Source of the DNA: Microstegium vimineum
Lineage: Eukaryota > Streptophyta > Magnoliopsida > Poales > Poaceae
Length of the DNA stretch: 64,000 nt
Assembly (NCBI GenBank): GCA_022036555.1
Contig: CM039124.1
Coordinates: 49,666,785 to 49,730,784 of the forward strand
Direction of reading: 5' to 3'
A program made the position numbers and the translations under genes. Positions 11,690 to 22,912 of the stretch are shown in pieces. Below the pieces are notes generated by a model. It did no database searches. It worked only from the letters and a program-made list of their open reading frames with translations, and was not told the origin of the DNA. Within the stretch, counting starts at the first letter, position 1; each line of letters starts with the position of its first letter.

Positions 11690-12620
11690 TGGCTTAAGGC
11701 TTTGTTTGGATTCATGAGCACTAAAAAAATAGCTAGCTAATAGCTACTATTTTAGCGGGTTAATAGTTGGTTGGACAATTAGTTAAAAGTTCATATAAAC
11801 TATACTAGTCCTTGCATACCATAAACGGAAGTCGTTATGAGCTCTTGGCCCGTTTTCGCAAAGAATGTCGCTGTTCGCCTTTAGGGGAAAAGAAGTCGTT
11901 CAGAGTTATTGGCCAAATTTTGCAAATAATGTTGTTGTTCGTCGATGGGGTCGTGTTTGGACATGATTGCACCTAGTGCTCGTTGCCGGTTCCGCTTCAC
12001 TTGAAAACAAAATGTGCCTGCTGGGGTATGAACCCTGGTCCTCATCAGGACTCACACCTCGCTGCACTAGTTGTTTGCGCTATGGTTGTTTCTTGTATGG
12101 AATGCATCTAAAACCGTATTTAATATGGGTAGACATGGAAAATTCCCTCTAATTAATCACTTCTTGGTAGCACAATCATGTTGTAAATGACTTGTTTTAT
12201 AGGTATAGAGGGAGTATTAGTTAACCATCCTTGAGCTAATAATTATTAGATTATTAATATGTGTATTTGAATCTATTAGTACTAAATTTATACAATGTTA
12301 ATGGATGGTCTTAAGAGTTGCAAGGGGAGTTCGAACTTAGCACTCGCAGAAGATCCTAGCGAGTCACACCTGATCGGCGCAGTTCAAGGCCAGCCGCACC
12401 TCCCCTCCTCATCACTCGCTCTCATTTTACCGTTGAGGCCGCCCCCGGCGACCATCAAAGTGGAAGCCAACCGTACATACTGTACGAGCACACAATTGCA
12501 CAGTACACTAGTCCACTCTACGCAGGCAGGGAGGGCAGGGACTACTTCACTCTAGGATTCTGTACGCCCGAGGACAGTCCCGTAATTGCGCCCCGCACAG
12601 TGCCTGCGAGTGTGCCGTCA
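11690..12620. other. repeat-rich intergenic DNA upstream of the GRAS gene
   Basis: At about 11701-11800 there is a MITE-like head ('ctttgtttggat', 'tagctagctaatagc'). An approximate 61-bp tandem duplication sits at 11830-11946 ('aagtcgtt...gttgttcg'). The rest, to the GC-rich start of the next gene near 12600, has no supported gene. Confidence 0.5.
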
Positions 12621-12673
12621 CAGTGCCCACGCCCTACTGTTTTAAATCCCCTGCCGCAGCTCACCCCCGCCGT

Positions 12674-12693
12674 CCCCCCCCCCCCCCCCCCCC
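12674..12693. repeat. C20 homopolymer in the 5' region of the GRAS gene
   Basis: An uninterrupted run of 20 C, 106 nt before the GRAS start codon, probably in its 5' UTR. Run length is prone to sequencing error. Confidence 0.9.
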
Positions 12694-12798
12694 TCCTTCC
12701 ATCCATTCTCCCAAAACAGCACCGCCGAAATTCCCCGCCCGCGCCGCTCTCCACCCAACCATTCCGCGATTCTCCCACCGGGAACGGCGGGGAGCGCC

Positions 12799-14484
12799 AT
12801 GGCGTACATGTGCGCCGACAGCGGCAACCTCATGGCCATCGCGCAGCAGGTGATCCAGCAGCAGCAGCAACAACAGCAGCACCAGAGGCACCACCACCAC
12901 CATCTGCCGCCGCCGCCGATGCCGCTCCCGCTCCCGCCTCGCCAGGCGCCGCCGATGCCGCCGGCCCCGGCGCCCCCGCACGGCCAGATCCCGGCGGCAT
13001 CCCTGCCTTACGGCGGCGGCGCGTGGCCCCAGGCGGACCATTTCTTCCCTGACGCCTTCGTCGGCACGTCCGCGGCCGACGCGGTATTCTCGGACCTCGC
13101 CGGCGCCGCGGACTTCGACTCCGATGTGTGGATGGACAGCCTTATCGGGGACGCACCGGTCTTCGCGGACTCCGACCTTGAGCGCCTCATCTTCACCACC
13201 CCGCCGCCGCCGGTCCCCGTTTCCGCCACCCCCGCTTTGGGCCCCGTCGACGCGGAGGCCCAGCCCGAGGCCGCCACTCCGGCGTCGCTTCCCCAGCCTG
13301 CCGCCGTCGCTACGCCGGCAGCGTGTTCCTCTCCGAGCTCCTTGGACGCCTCCTGCTCCGCGCCCATCCTCCAGTCCCTCCTCGCCTGCTCCCGTACAGC
13401 GGCCGCTGACCCAGGGCTCGCTGCCCTGGAGCTCGTCAAGGTGCGCGCTGCCGCCTCCGATGACGGGGACCCCGCGGAGCGCGTGGCGTTCTACTTCGCG
13501 GACGCGCTGGCGCGCCGACTCGCCTGCGGCGGCGGGACGCAACCCTCGACGGCGGTGGACGCGCGCTTCGCCTCCGACGAGCTCACGCTCTGCTACAAGA
13601 CACTCAATGACGCCTGCCCCTACTCCAAGTTCGCGCACCTGACCGCCAACCAGGCCATCCTGGAGGCTACGGGCACGGCGACCAAGATCCATATCGTTGA
13701 CTTCGGGATCGTGCAGGGAATCCAATGGGCGGCGCTGCTCCAGGCGCTCGCTACTCGCCCGGGGGAGAAGCCGTCCCGGGTACGTATCTCCGGTGTACCC
13801 TCGCCGTACTTGGGGCCAAAGCCTGCGACGTCCCTCGCCGCAACCAGTGCCCGTCTCCGCGACTTCGCCAACCTTCTTGGGGTGGACTTCGAGTTCGTCC
13901 CATTGCTGCGGCCAGTGCACGAGTTGGATCGGTCGGATTTCTCCGTTGAGCCTGACGAGACCGTAGCCGTCAATTTCATGCTCCAGCTGTACCACCTGCT
14001 TGGCGACTCCGATGAGCCCGTGCGACGAGTCCTCAGGCTGGTTAAGTCACTGGATCCATCAGTGGTTACCCTCGGGGAGTATGAGGTCAGTCTGAACCGA
14101 GCTGGGTTCGTCGACCGGTTTGCCAATGCACTGTTGTATTACAAGCCAGTGTTCGAGTCACTGGATGTGGCAATGCCACGGGACTCACCGGAGAGGGTGA
14201 GTGTGGAGCGATGCATGTTTGGGGAGCGCATTCGGAGGGCCATTGTGCCAGAGGAAGGCGCAGAGAGAACTGATAGGATGGCGGCTAGTAGGGAGTGGCA
14301 GACGCTGATGGAGTGGTGTGGCTTTGAGCCTGTCAAGCTTAGCAACTATGCCATGAGCCAGGCTGATCTCTTGCTTTGGAATTACGATTCAAAGTACAAG
14401 TATTCACTTGTGGAGCTGCCACCAGCGTTCTTATCTCTGGCTTGGGAGAAGCGGCCGGTGCTCACCGTGTCTGCTTGGCGGTGA
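12799..14484 (+). CDS. GRAS transcriptional regulator, SCARECROW-LIKE 4/7 type
   Basis: Single-exon gene for 561 aa. GRAS proteins are plant nuclear transcriptional regulators. The start ATG at 12799 is in good context (GCGCCATGG). The N-terminal 185 residues are low-complexity: Gln/His tract at about 17-35, then Pro/Ala-rich with acidic patches such as FDSDVWMDSL. The GRAS domain fills the rest: first leucine-rich region from residue 188 (APILQSLLACSR), VHIID-type core IHIVDFG at 297-303, PFYRE-like region near 431-450, and the SAW end with WEKRPVLTVSAWR as the last residues. The phrase LTANQAILEATG plus IVDFGIVQGIQWAALLQAL is typical of the SCL4/SCL7 branch. Reading frame intact; no intron needed. 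Confidence 0.95.
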   Translation: MAYMCADSGNLMAIAQQVIQQQQQQQQHQRHHHHHLPPPPMPLPLPPRQAPPMPPAPAPPHGQIPAASLPYGGGAWPQADHFFPDAFVGTSAADAVFSDLAGAADFDSDVWMDSLIGDAPVFADSDLERLIFTTPPPPVPVSATPALGPVDAEAQPEAATPASLPQPAAVATPAACSSPSSLDASCSAPILQSLLACSRTAAADPGLAALELVKVRAAASDDGDPAERVAFYFADALARRLACGGGTQPSTAVDARFASDELTLCYKTLNDACPYSKFAHLTANQAILEATGTATKIHIVDFGIVQGIQWAALLQALATRPGEKPSRVRISGVPSPYLGPKPATSLAATSARLRDFANLLGVDFEFVPLLRPVHELDRSDFSVEPDETVAVNFMLQLYHLLGDSDEPVRRVLRLVKSLDPSVVTLGEYEVSLNRAGFVDRFANALLYYKPVFESLDVAMPRDSPERVSVERCMFGERIRRAIVPEEGAERTDRMAASREWQTLMEWCGFEPVKLSNYAMSQADLLLWNYDSKYKYSLVELPPAFLSLAWEKRPVLTVSAWR

Positions 14485-16208
14485 GTCCTTTTTTGTGTGT
14501 GTATTGGCGCAGTTGTATGTAGCATTGTCATAGGATCAGGGAAGAAATGGATAAATTGGTTTTGCATGTCTTAGTTTCCTCCCAAGATGATGACAATGGC
14601 TAGATGGTATAATTGGAACTTTAGTTAACTTGTTTGATGTTTGTTCTACTACATGATCAGTAGCTACTAGCTAGAGCAAATTTAGCGCTAATTGTATAGA
14701 AATGGACAGCAGGTGGAGTAGACTGCTTGCTTATGTGGTTTTCTGAATTATTATGATGACAATTGGCATTCTGTATGTGTATGAATTTGAAAAATCATAC
14801 AGGCACCTCCATCTTTGCAATCAATAAGCATATAGCATTAAAACTAACCATAACCAATCTTTGCAATCAATATAGCATATAGCATTAAAAATCATACAGG
14901 CACCTCCATATTTGCAATCTATTTGAGTTGGGAACACAGCTGATCTCAACCCTGCTAGTCCAGTTATTCTGAGTGCTACCTCAGGGTTGTCATCTATAAG
15001 TCTGTCAATTGCTACTACATTAACCTGCATTAGTTCCCTAGTCATCTGTGCTATTCATATCTGTTCCCTTTTCCCGTCTTAGTCCCTTATTAAGTTTGTC
15101 TATTGAGAGTAATAATTTTCTGGAAGCGTCATTTATCTCTTGTTGCTGTTTCAAGGTTCATGACCTCAGGCCTCAGATCTTGTATGTCACTGTCTGTTTC
15201 TTACTTGAATTTAGTTTCTCAAGTATTCATCACAGATAGCTCGTATTGTTTGTAGCTGCATATGTCTGTTGCAGGTGTTCCAATGCACATCAAGTACGCC
15301 ACCGTTTATGTGAAAGAGAAGCAATGCTCTCATTACCCTATTCCAGCGCTGCCCTGTATCCTTGCTGTTCTGATTGTAAGCTGTCATTTCCATGCAATTT
15401 GTTAGTAGGCTTGGCGTTTTATCTTGATCCGGAAGGCAGCATATTCATGACTCCACGCATTTTAGCTAGAAAAACGTTATTCATTCTTTGGTGAAAAGGA
15501 TCGTGTGCCTGCCGTTATTTTCTGGTTCTTTCGGTTACTTGTACTCTGTTCCTCACCCTTTTCTTGGATGAGAGAACGCATGCAGTGACCGATATCTGGA
15601 CTTGGAGCAATGGCTTGTTTGGTGTTGGCCCGGACCAAGTACTAATAAGCAGTGAGGGGGATGTTGTTTTCCCTGAAATTCATATTTTGTCTAGTTTCAT
15701 CATCATCTTCTTTTTTTATGACGGAGGTAAACACTGCTTTTATAAAGCAACACATATAGTATTGCCGGGCTTACAACGAAGAGCAACACAAGGCCGTGCA
15801 CCACAATGGCTCAGCTGATTACACTACTAAGCAACGGAGCTACCAAGCTCAAACAAAAGCAAGAGGAACTGTCTAGTTTCATCTTGACTGCAATTTATTG
15901 TAGAAAATACCAGTTCTTTTAACAATAATAGAGAAGTTCACTTTAACTTATCCCTGAAGGTTTACCGTTATAAATTTGCAAAATCAAATGACCCCGACTT
16001 GTTTTGGGGAGAGCAGATACGTCTGACGGCTACCCAGTTGAGTTGCTTGCTCGCTCGCTTACCTTACCTCCATGTAGCTTGAGTTTGAGACCACTTCAAG
16101 CTGTCGGTGGGTCCCACGTTGCCATTGCCATCGGCGATAGCAAAGTTGACTCATTTTAGGAAGCCACGCGGTTATAATCAATAGTCACCACTTGCTATAC
16201 ATTTTCTG
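14485..16208. other. 3' flank of the GRAS gene and intergenic DNA
   Basis: The first few hundred bases are presumably 3' UTR. A direct repeat is visible: 'aaaatcatacaggcacctccat[c/a]tttgcaatc' at about 14790 and again at 14888, with 'atagcatattaaa'-type repeats between. At about 15707-15860 an antisense segment starting 'tttttttatgacggaggtaaacactgctt' resembles a polyadenylated retrotransposon (LINE) 3' end, weakly. No further gene seen. Confidence 0.45.
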
Positions 16209-16211
16209 CCG

Positions 16212-16345
16212 CAGCAGACTGAAGCGGCTGGATTAGCTGCGTTAAGTCTGTGCCCAGCAGATTGAAGCGTCTGGATTAGCTGCGTTAAGCCTGTTCCCCA
16301 GCAGACTGAAGCGGCGGGCCCTACCTTTACAGTGCTTTAAGCCTG
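16212..16345. repeat. 43-44 bp tandem repeat, three copies
   Basis: Units start CAGCAGACTGAAGCGGC at 16212, 16255 (CAGCAGATTGAAGCGTC) and 16299. The first two are nearly identical through 'ggattagctgcgttaag'; the third diverges after 20 bases. Confidence 0.75.
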
Positions 16346-16808
16346 TGCTGTAATCACCAGATGATCAGAAATTCAGAATGCTTAGAGCTGGATTGCGTGT
16401 AGCGTAGTCAGTCCAAGGAAGTACAGTAGCTGCAGAAGGCAGCGAGGACACTAGCGGAAACGGAAGTTACTGTAGTATCAGAGTGAAATGGGCTTTTTAC
16501 CGGCGAGAACCGTAGGCAGGCCATGTAGCGATCACATCGCTTGAGTGGTCGCATATGGCCGTAGGTGCACTGTTCATATTCTTGTCCTCGGCTTTAGCCT
16601 TTGATAACTGCATAATTGCACTTGCGCATTTGTCCAAAACAAATTAGCACAGGCACATGGTAGGATCAGGGGATAATATGGGACGTTCTTCAGCGATTGT
16701 ACTGCCCTGTCGAACCAGAAAGGGTAGCCACCCTGTTTGGGATTCACCGAAATAGTTAGAGTTGCCTCAATATTTAGGGTGTGTTTTTTCAGGGACTTGA
16801 TTTTCTTG
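16346..16808. other. intergenic DNA
   Basis: Mixed-composition sequence; I see no supported gene or repeat structure. Confidence 0.4.
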
Positions 16809-16990
16809 TACCCCCTCCATTCTTTATTATAAGATGTTTTTTTAGATATATTTGGTTTCATTTATGTAAAAAATATCACTTAGATTTTTTGCTACATCCA
16901 CTTTGCAATGCATCTAATATATCTAAATACATAGCGAAATAAATTAATAAAAAATTTAAAACAGCTTATAATTTGGAACAAATGGAGTAT
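16809..16990. repeat. Stowaway (Tc1/mariner) MITE
   Basis: Begins TACCCCCTCCATTCTTTATT, ends with the inverted partner AATTTGGAACAAATGGAGTA, and has TA at both outer ends. The interior is AT-rich and without coding capacity. Confidence 0.8.
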
Positions 16991-17329
16991 ATTGTTTTTA
17001 TTATGAATCTAGATAATGTATATCTAAATGTATAAAAAAATTCAAAACACCATATAATTTGGAATGAACAAATCCTGATTCTCATATGATAGTATATAAT
17101 CAAGTAAACATTTATACAGAAAAAGTAATCTTGATTCTTAGGTGGTAGTTTTTTTTTTCTAGTTTCTAGTTCTCAGATGAATCCAAAAATATTTTTAGCT
17201 TCGAACTAAAAATCTCGCTCAGAGAATGATGTTCTTTTTAATTAATATCTTTGATTAGTTAAATAAAGATACAAATATTATTAATATATTCTACAAATTT
17301 AGTCTCATAGTTACCCTTGGAGTAGGTTG

Positions 17330-17590
17330 TACTCTCTCTACCTACAAAAGCATGTAATTATGAAAAATATATGCCAGTCAAACTACCTCAACTTTGATCA
17401 AATTTATAACAAATAATTTTAACATTTATATCTTTAAATTAGTTTATTATTAAAATATGTTCTATAACTAATGTAATAATACTTATTTTGTCTTATTATT
17501 ATTAATAATATTTTTCATATAATTTTAGTTAAAAAATTAAATTATTGACTTCTCGAAATATGAAAATTGTATATTCTTTTAGGGGGAGTT
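17330..17590. repeat. degenerate Stowaway-like MITE
   Basis: Starts TACTCTCTCTACCTACAAAA and ends near 'cttttagggggagt', with the typical interior 'ctttgatcaaatttataac'. The right end is degraded. Confidence 0.5.
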
Positions 17591-18169
17591 CATGTTCCAA
17601 CCACTTCTTATGATCACGATCACTAGAGCTCCAGCCAGCGACCTAGCCGTTGTGGAGTTGTAATGCTTCCTTTTGTACCTCACCATTTGGGTTCTTCATC
17701 AAAACTACCCCCATAATTGCGTTCATGTGTTTTGAGAACTCCATAATAAGGATCAAGACGTACACTATTCAGTCGATCTGATCAAGCAATCCGCAGGATA
17801 GAGTTCACTGCATCTGCATGGTGTTTCCATATTCTACTGAATACTGGGCCAAAACGCAGAGTGCTTTTGGGCTTTCAGAACTGGTCCCTGAGCAGCCTTT
17901 TTACTTAGGTGCTTTTCCTTTACGCCGACTGTTGCTGTCTTGTGACCATTTGTGGTCGGGTTTTGTAAGCCTAGCCTCGACGCAAACCATCAACCCGTCA
18001 CATTTCGCGCTTGCTGCAATGCTGCGACACCACCACTTGGGTCTAAACGGTAAAACCTCTCTATCTATCTAAACAAATCAAGAATCGGGAGCCCGTGTCA
18101 CCGTCCCATACCGTCCCATACGCCAGGGCGCTGGATACGGATACACATACACCGAGGGACTCGACCTGA
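17591..18169. other. intergenic DNA
   Basis: Mixed sequence without a supported gene. 'ccgtcccata' is duplicated head to tail at about 18102-18121. Confidence 0.4.
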
Positions 18170-18412
18170 CCAACGTTTAGATTCAAAATTATTTGGAATT
18201 TTGATACTGTAGTATTTTCGTTTGTATGTGGTAATTATTGTCTCATCATTGAGTAACTAGACTTAAAAGATTCGTCTCGCAAATTACAGATGAACTGTGT
18301 AATTAGTTATATTTTTTATCTATATTTAATATTATATGTATGCGTTTAAAGATTCGATGTGATGGAGATGTGACAAAAAATTTGAAATTTTGAAGGGATC
18401 TAAACAGGGCCC
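18170..18412. repeat. MITE of the 'TTTAGATTCAAAA' family
   Basis: Left end 'gtttagattcaaaattatttgg' and right end 'tttgaagggatctaaac' are imperfect inverted repeats. The interior contains 'acagatgaactgtgtaattagtta' and 'gattcgatgtgatgg'. A relative in opposite orientation lies at 27361-27590. Confidence 0.7.
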
Positions 18413-18511
18413 GAGACGACTGACACGAGGCGTCCCTATCCCCTATCCCCTGCGCGCTTTTCCTCGGCGCGACCGCTGTCAGAATCCGCTCCTGCGCTCG
18501 GCGCGTGTACC

Positions 18512-18642
18512 GGTTCGTGTACGTGTGCGCCCTCCGCGCGGCCCAAGGCGCCACGCTGCCACCGCCCATGGTGCCTTCCAGGCGCGCCCCGTACGTACGT
18601 GTGCCACCGCGCGACGGCGGTAGGCGCGGAAGCTTTTATAAT
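18512..18642 (+). promoter_or_regulatory. promoter of the 18.7-kb gene: ACGTG motifs and TATA box
   Basis: A TATA-like TTTTATAATC lies at 18634-18643, about 60 nt before the start codon. Upstream are two ACGTGTG motifs, one near 18520 and one near 18597, embedded in GTACGTACGTGTGCC. ACGTG is the core of ABA-responsive elements. A role in stress or seed expression is inference. Confidence 0.5.
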
Positions 18643-18700
18643 CCGCTCCTCGCCCGTGCTCTCGGAACACATCGCCGTGCGCGCGTCCACTTCGTTGCTC

Positions 18701-19431
18701 ATGTACCCCTACACGCTTCGGGCGGCGGCTAGCAGCAGGACGGGACTCGGGTGCGCGCTCGGCCGGATCGGCGGCACGCGGGCGACGAGAGGAGGCACCG
18801 GTGGTGCTGCCGCGGTGCCAGGCGGCTTGGTGGTACCCGCCGCGGGCGCAGCAGCACGCGGGAGGAGCGTCTCCTCGACGCCGGCTGGCAACGCGCCCGT
18901 GCCTGGCGACCAGGGCGTCGGCATGGAGCAGCCGAAGCAGCAACAGCCGAGGGTGCCACCGAAGGACGCCGACGCCGGGGGCAAGGACAAACGACGCGAC
19001 GACATGCACGAGACCACCGGGTAATCCTGATCCACTGCGACTCCAACTATGCCTTGCCTTCTCCCCTCGGCATGTGTGTTTTTCCTGTGGTTGAATTGTT
19101 TCGGTCACGGCGTCGCGCGCAGGGACGTGATGACGCACTCGTTCGGGGAAGGGTACTCGACGCGGTCGGACGAGGAGAGCTTCGGCGGTGTGTACGGAGG
19201 GAACGACCCCGTGGAGCACCCCGGCACCGAGATCCATCCTAGCTACCCCGGTACGTTGCCGTGCACGCGCGATCTGATCTCCGGCAGAAACACCTTTGTT
19301 TGCGTGCGTGTGACGGTGCATTGACTGGCGGTGATCCTTTCTGTGCAGACTACGACGCGTCGCAGGGTTCGGAGGTGAAGGAGAAGGAGAAGGCGCGCCA
19401 CCTCAAGGACGAGAAGCACGCGACCGCTTAG
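18701..19431 (+). CDS. small hydrophilic plant protein of unknown function, N-terminus presequence-like
   Basis: Three coding exons 18701-19020, 19123-19250 and 19349-19431 give a 176-aa protein. Introns 19021-19122 and 19251-19348 are GT-AG and the joins keep frame. The first 60 residues are rich in Ala, Gly and Arg with no acidic residue, as in mitochondrial or plastid presequences. The middle is Gln/Pro/Lys-rich. The C-terminus has a conserved-looking block DVMTHSFGEGYSTRSDEE, then GGVYGGNDP, then a charged tail QGSEVKEKEKARHLKDEKH. I recall similar plant proteins annotated as uncharacterised or LEA-like but cannot name the family. Compact promoter with TATA box and ACGTG motifs. Frame intact. 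Confidence 0.75.
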
Positions 19432-19632
19432 GCGCAGGCGGCGATACCAGTAGGGGCTGTCATCATCAGACGTTTTTTAGTTTGCTGAGTTTGCTTTGCT
19501 CCCGATATATACCGGGGACGTCACGTACTCAGCGCTGTTCGCTGCTTTCAAAATACTAGTATCTCGTTTGCTCAGATGTAAAAAAATACAGTAGAACAGT
19601 AAGCTGTTACAAGGAGCTTTCGTCCTATATGT
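19432..19632. other. 3' flank of the 18.7-kb gene
   Basis: Probably 3' UTR and downstream sequence. Confidence 0.4.
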
Positions 19633-20090
19633 TACTCCCTTCATTCCACCCTTCCAAATTGTAAGTCATTCCATTGTAAGTCATTCCATTCCAAGAATCA
19701 GGAATTCCAAAAATTTTGGAGAGTCAAAGCATGTCAAGTTTGACAAAAAATTATAGATAAAACTATAAAGATTTATAACATTAAATAGGTATACTATGAA
19801 AATATAATTAATAACAAATCTAATAATACTTATTTAGCATCATAAATATTATTATATTGTTATATAAATTTGGAACTTGACCAAAAATTATAGATAAAAC
19901 TATAAAGATTTATAACATTAAATAGGTATACTATGAAAATATAATTAATAACAAATCTAATAATACTTATTTAGCATCATAAATATTATTATATTGTTAT
20001 ATAAATTTGGTTAAACTTGAGAAACTTGGACTCTCTAAGATTCTAAGATTCTTAGAATGACTTATAGTTCTTATAGTTTGGGAGGGAGTA
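19633..20090. repeat. Stowaway-like MITE with internal 137-bp tandem duplication
   Basis: Ends TACTCCCTTCATTCCACC and the inverted TTTGGGAGGGAGTA mark a mariner-type MITE. Inside, a unit of about 137 bp starting near 'aaaattatagataaaac' occurs at about 19745-19881 and again at 19882-20018. The two copies look identical over nearly their whole length. Confidence 0.85.
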
Positions 20091-20144
20091 CTATTTCTAC
20101 TTGTCCGGTCCTTCGTCCCGTTTGTTTGAACTTCAGTCCACCAT

Positions 20145-20172
20145 GGTATATATATATATATATATATATATA
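20145..20172. repeat. (TA)n microsatellite
   Basis: Uninterrupted TA dinucleotide run of about 28 bp. Confidence 0.9.
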
Positions 20173-22438
20173 ATATGAAATATATGCCCTCGAACCTAAA
20201 TTATCTCAATAGACATTCTACGAAATTTAGAGAGTCGTGAAGAATCTGAAGTGAATCTAATGATAATGATACTTGGTTAATATCATAAATACTATTATAT
20301 TATTCGTTGTTGAATTGGTTTTTAGAATATTTTTTAATTTAGGATAGAGTAATTTGAGATGGAAGGTGTACTTTTGACTTTTTTAAAGATTATTGAATTA
20401 TTTTATAATTTAGGATGGATTGATTTGAGATTTAAAATGGAGTAACTTGAGATGAAAAGTACATACGAATGAGTGAAAAAAGGCTAAAAAAAGAGGCTTA
20501 GATAGTAATTTCAAATGCTAAAATAATCTCAAATGCTAAAATTAAATGTACCGTTATAAAGATCTCATCGAGCTAATCAAATTGGGTACGGAGTATGTCA
20601 TTAATCTAATTTAAAGCTCACGTAAAGAAGTTGTCAAATTTTATAAAATTAAAAAAAGAAACGATGCATCTAAAGTTTACGTAGACACTAGCTTGATATA
20701 TTTAATATATATTAAATACAAAATTCATTACACATCAATGTTAATTTATGAGATAAATCTATTTAGTAATTAGTTCATGATTTAACAATATTGTGTTACA
20801 ATAACATATGCTAATGATAGATTAATTAAGGTTAATAGATTCGTCTTATTAATTAATCTACTCATGTGCAATTAGTTTTATAATTAACTCTTTTGTTAGC
20901 ATTCGAATATTTGATATGACACAGTCTAACTTTAGCCTCTGCATTCAAACACCCCCTATACTCCGCGGTGGGTTCACCGATTTTGTTAAAAACTAGTCGA
21001 TTCAACAGGTTTTTTTGGTCTAATTGTATAGACGGTCTGTAAAATGAACCGAGCTATTATAGTCTTGGTTCGGTCTTTTACTAGTCGAACCGCCGGTCCG
21101 ATCCGGTCCTAATAACTAGACATCAACTGGTTTATCAACAATATAAACTAAATCATGGAGACCATGAGCTCCATAAAAACTATCAGCTGAATAGAGTGAC
21201 CACTTGTCCGGGGTATAAACTAAACCGTAGAAACCAATAGCTAAATAGAGCGTCCACTGGGGTATAAACTGAACCTAGAAACCATCAGCTGAATAGAGCA
21301 ACAACTTGTTCGGTCCTATTTGGTTGAACTTATTAATTAGTCCCGAGCTTATTTACCATATGATAAATAATTATAGAAACCATCAGCTAAACAACACGAC
21401 TATATATTTTTTTATAACTTCCATGTAATAAGTTGGTACAATTATTTTGCGCCTCTTAGACACAGACCTTAGTCAGCTGCAAATATTTTGTGCCTGCCAT
21501 GGACAATTCATTTATACGTCAACCAAATACTTGAAATATACGTATTTCGAATAAATTCGATGGCACTCGGTATCGTTGAATCACTCGATGTCGCGGAATT
21601 CTTTCCGCACATGGAATTCTCTCGAATCACAATGGTTGGTTTCTATGTCGTTAATAGATGAAATGTGACATTTATAATATTAATCATGTTTGTCTACCCT
21701 ACTTCGACAGTCTCATAATAAATCATCATCAATATTTAGAATAAGCTAGAATAAACTAAATTTCAGTAAAACGAGCAATACCATCTTGGTTCAAAAGGAG
21801 ATTGAATTACCCAAGACTATTGATCTACTCAACGCTGTCCAGGTCTTATACTTACATTTGTAGGAATTGTCCTTTCAAACCTTAGATAGTAACAAGCCAA
21901 AAAAAAAAAAATAGCACATGCAATAGTTTGAGTTCTCTCGATTTATAATGGCTGATTTCTATATTTTTGAGACAGACTAATTTCTATATTGACGAAAAGT
22001 AACGGCGGATCACATGCCAAGGTTCAAAGGAAGATCAAATTAAGCAAGGTTATTGATATACTCAACACTATCCATGTCTTAGAGCATCTCCAAAAGACCA
22101 GCAAAATTATTTTTTAAAAATAAAATTGGTTATTGTTAAAGAAAAATTATTTTCAATAGACTTTATAAATAACTCTTCAAATTTAGTAGCTCTCTATTTC
22201 ACCTCATTTGCTTTATTTTTAAATAACCTACCTCACTAACCATTCATCCTCTCCATTTTATAGAATCTGTTGAAATATTATAGTATTATTTATTTTAGAG
22301 AGTAAGTAAATCACTAAATTTATCTAGTGTTTTTGACTAATATATTAAAGATGCTTTTATACTTGCATTTGTAAGAGCCGTCTTTTAAAAGCTATCACCA
22401 TGTTTGTGATATACTAGTGTTTTTATTTCACAATAAAA
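20173..22438. other. AT-rich intergenic DNA with a short tandem repeat
   Basis: Around 21165-21315 there is an irregular tandem repeat of about 50-60 bp ('aaaccatcagctgaatagag', 'ccacttgtccggggtataaac'). At about 22081-22350 a MITE-like segment begins 'gagcatctccaa'. No gene is supported. Confidence 0.5.
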
Positions 22439-22677
22439 TATTCTCTCTGTCCCTAAATAATTATCTTTCTCACTTTCCGAAAAATAACTTAGATTAATTT
22501 TATATAAAAAATTATTAATATTTATGATATATAATTGATATTATTAAATAGATCTTTTGATCTAGTTTTTTAATAAATTTATTTGAAGAGTATTTTAATT
22601 AAATTTAAATAGATTCTTTGATCTAGTTTTTTAATAAAGTTATGATAAACAACACTTAATAAAGGATGAAGAGAGTA
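22439..22677. repeat. Stowaway-like MITE near the BTB gene promoter
   Basis: Ends TATTCTCTCTGTCCC and the inverted GGATGAAGAGAGTA. Inside, the 20-bp motif 'tctttgatctagttttttaa' is repeated at about 22552 and 22615. Confidence 0.65.
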
Positions 22678-22912
22678 GTTAAAAACTAACATTCATTTTC
22701 ATCAATTTATGAGCCACATAAACGATCCGTCGAATAGTGATCATGTCAGGTTTCATTATCCGGACAGATCCTTATCTCAATCCACTCCCCCTGGCCCGTG
22801 TCCCTTCCTCCTCGCAAACTGACGCAGTGCCCCCTCCCTCGCGGTCTCACTATTCCCAAAGCGACAAGAAATTATTAATCCCCAAAATTGCCGACATCGA
22901 ACGCCGACGGCG

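Noticed and set aside
12661..13995. 444-codon open frame antisense to the GRAS gene
   Set aside because: Shadow of GC-rich codon bias in the GRAS gene; no domain, and the sense strand has a complete GRAS domain.
18479..19321. 280-codon minus-strand open frame over the 18.7-kb gene
   Set aside because: Arg/Ala-rich GC artefact; the plus-strand spliced model explains the sequence with proper splice sites.
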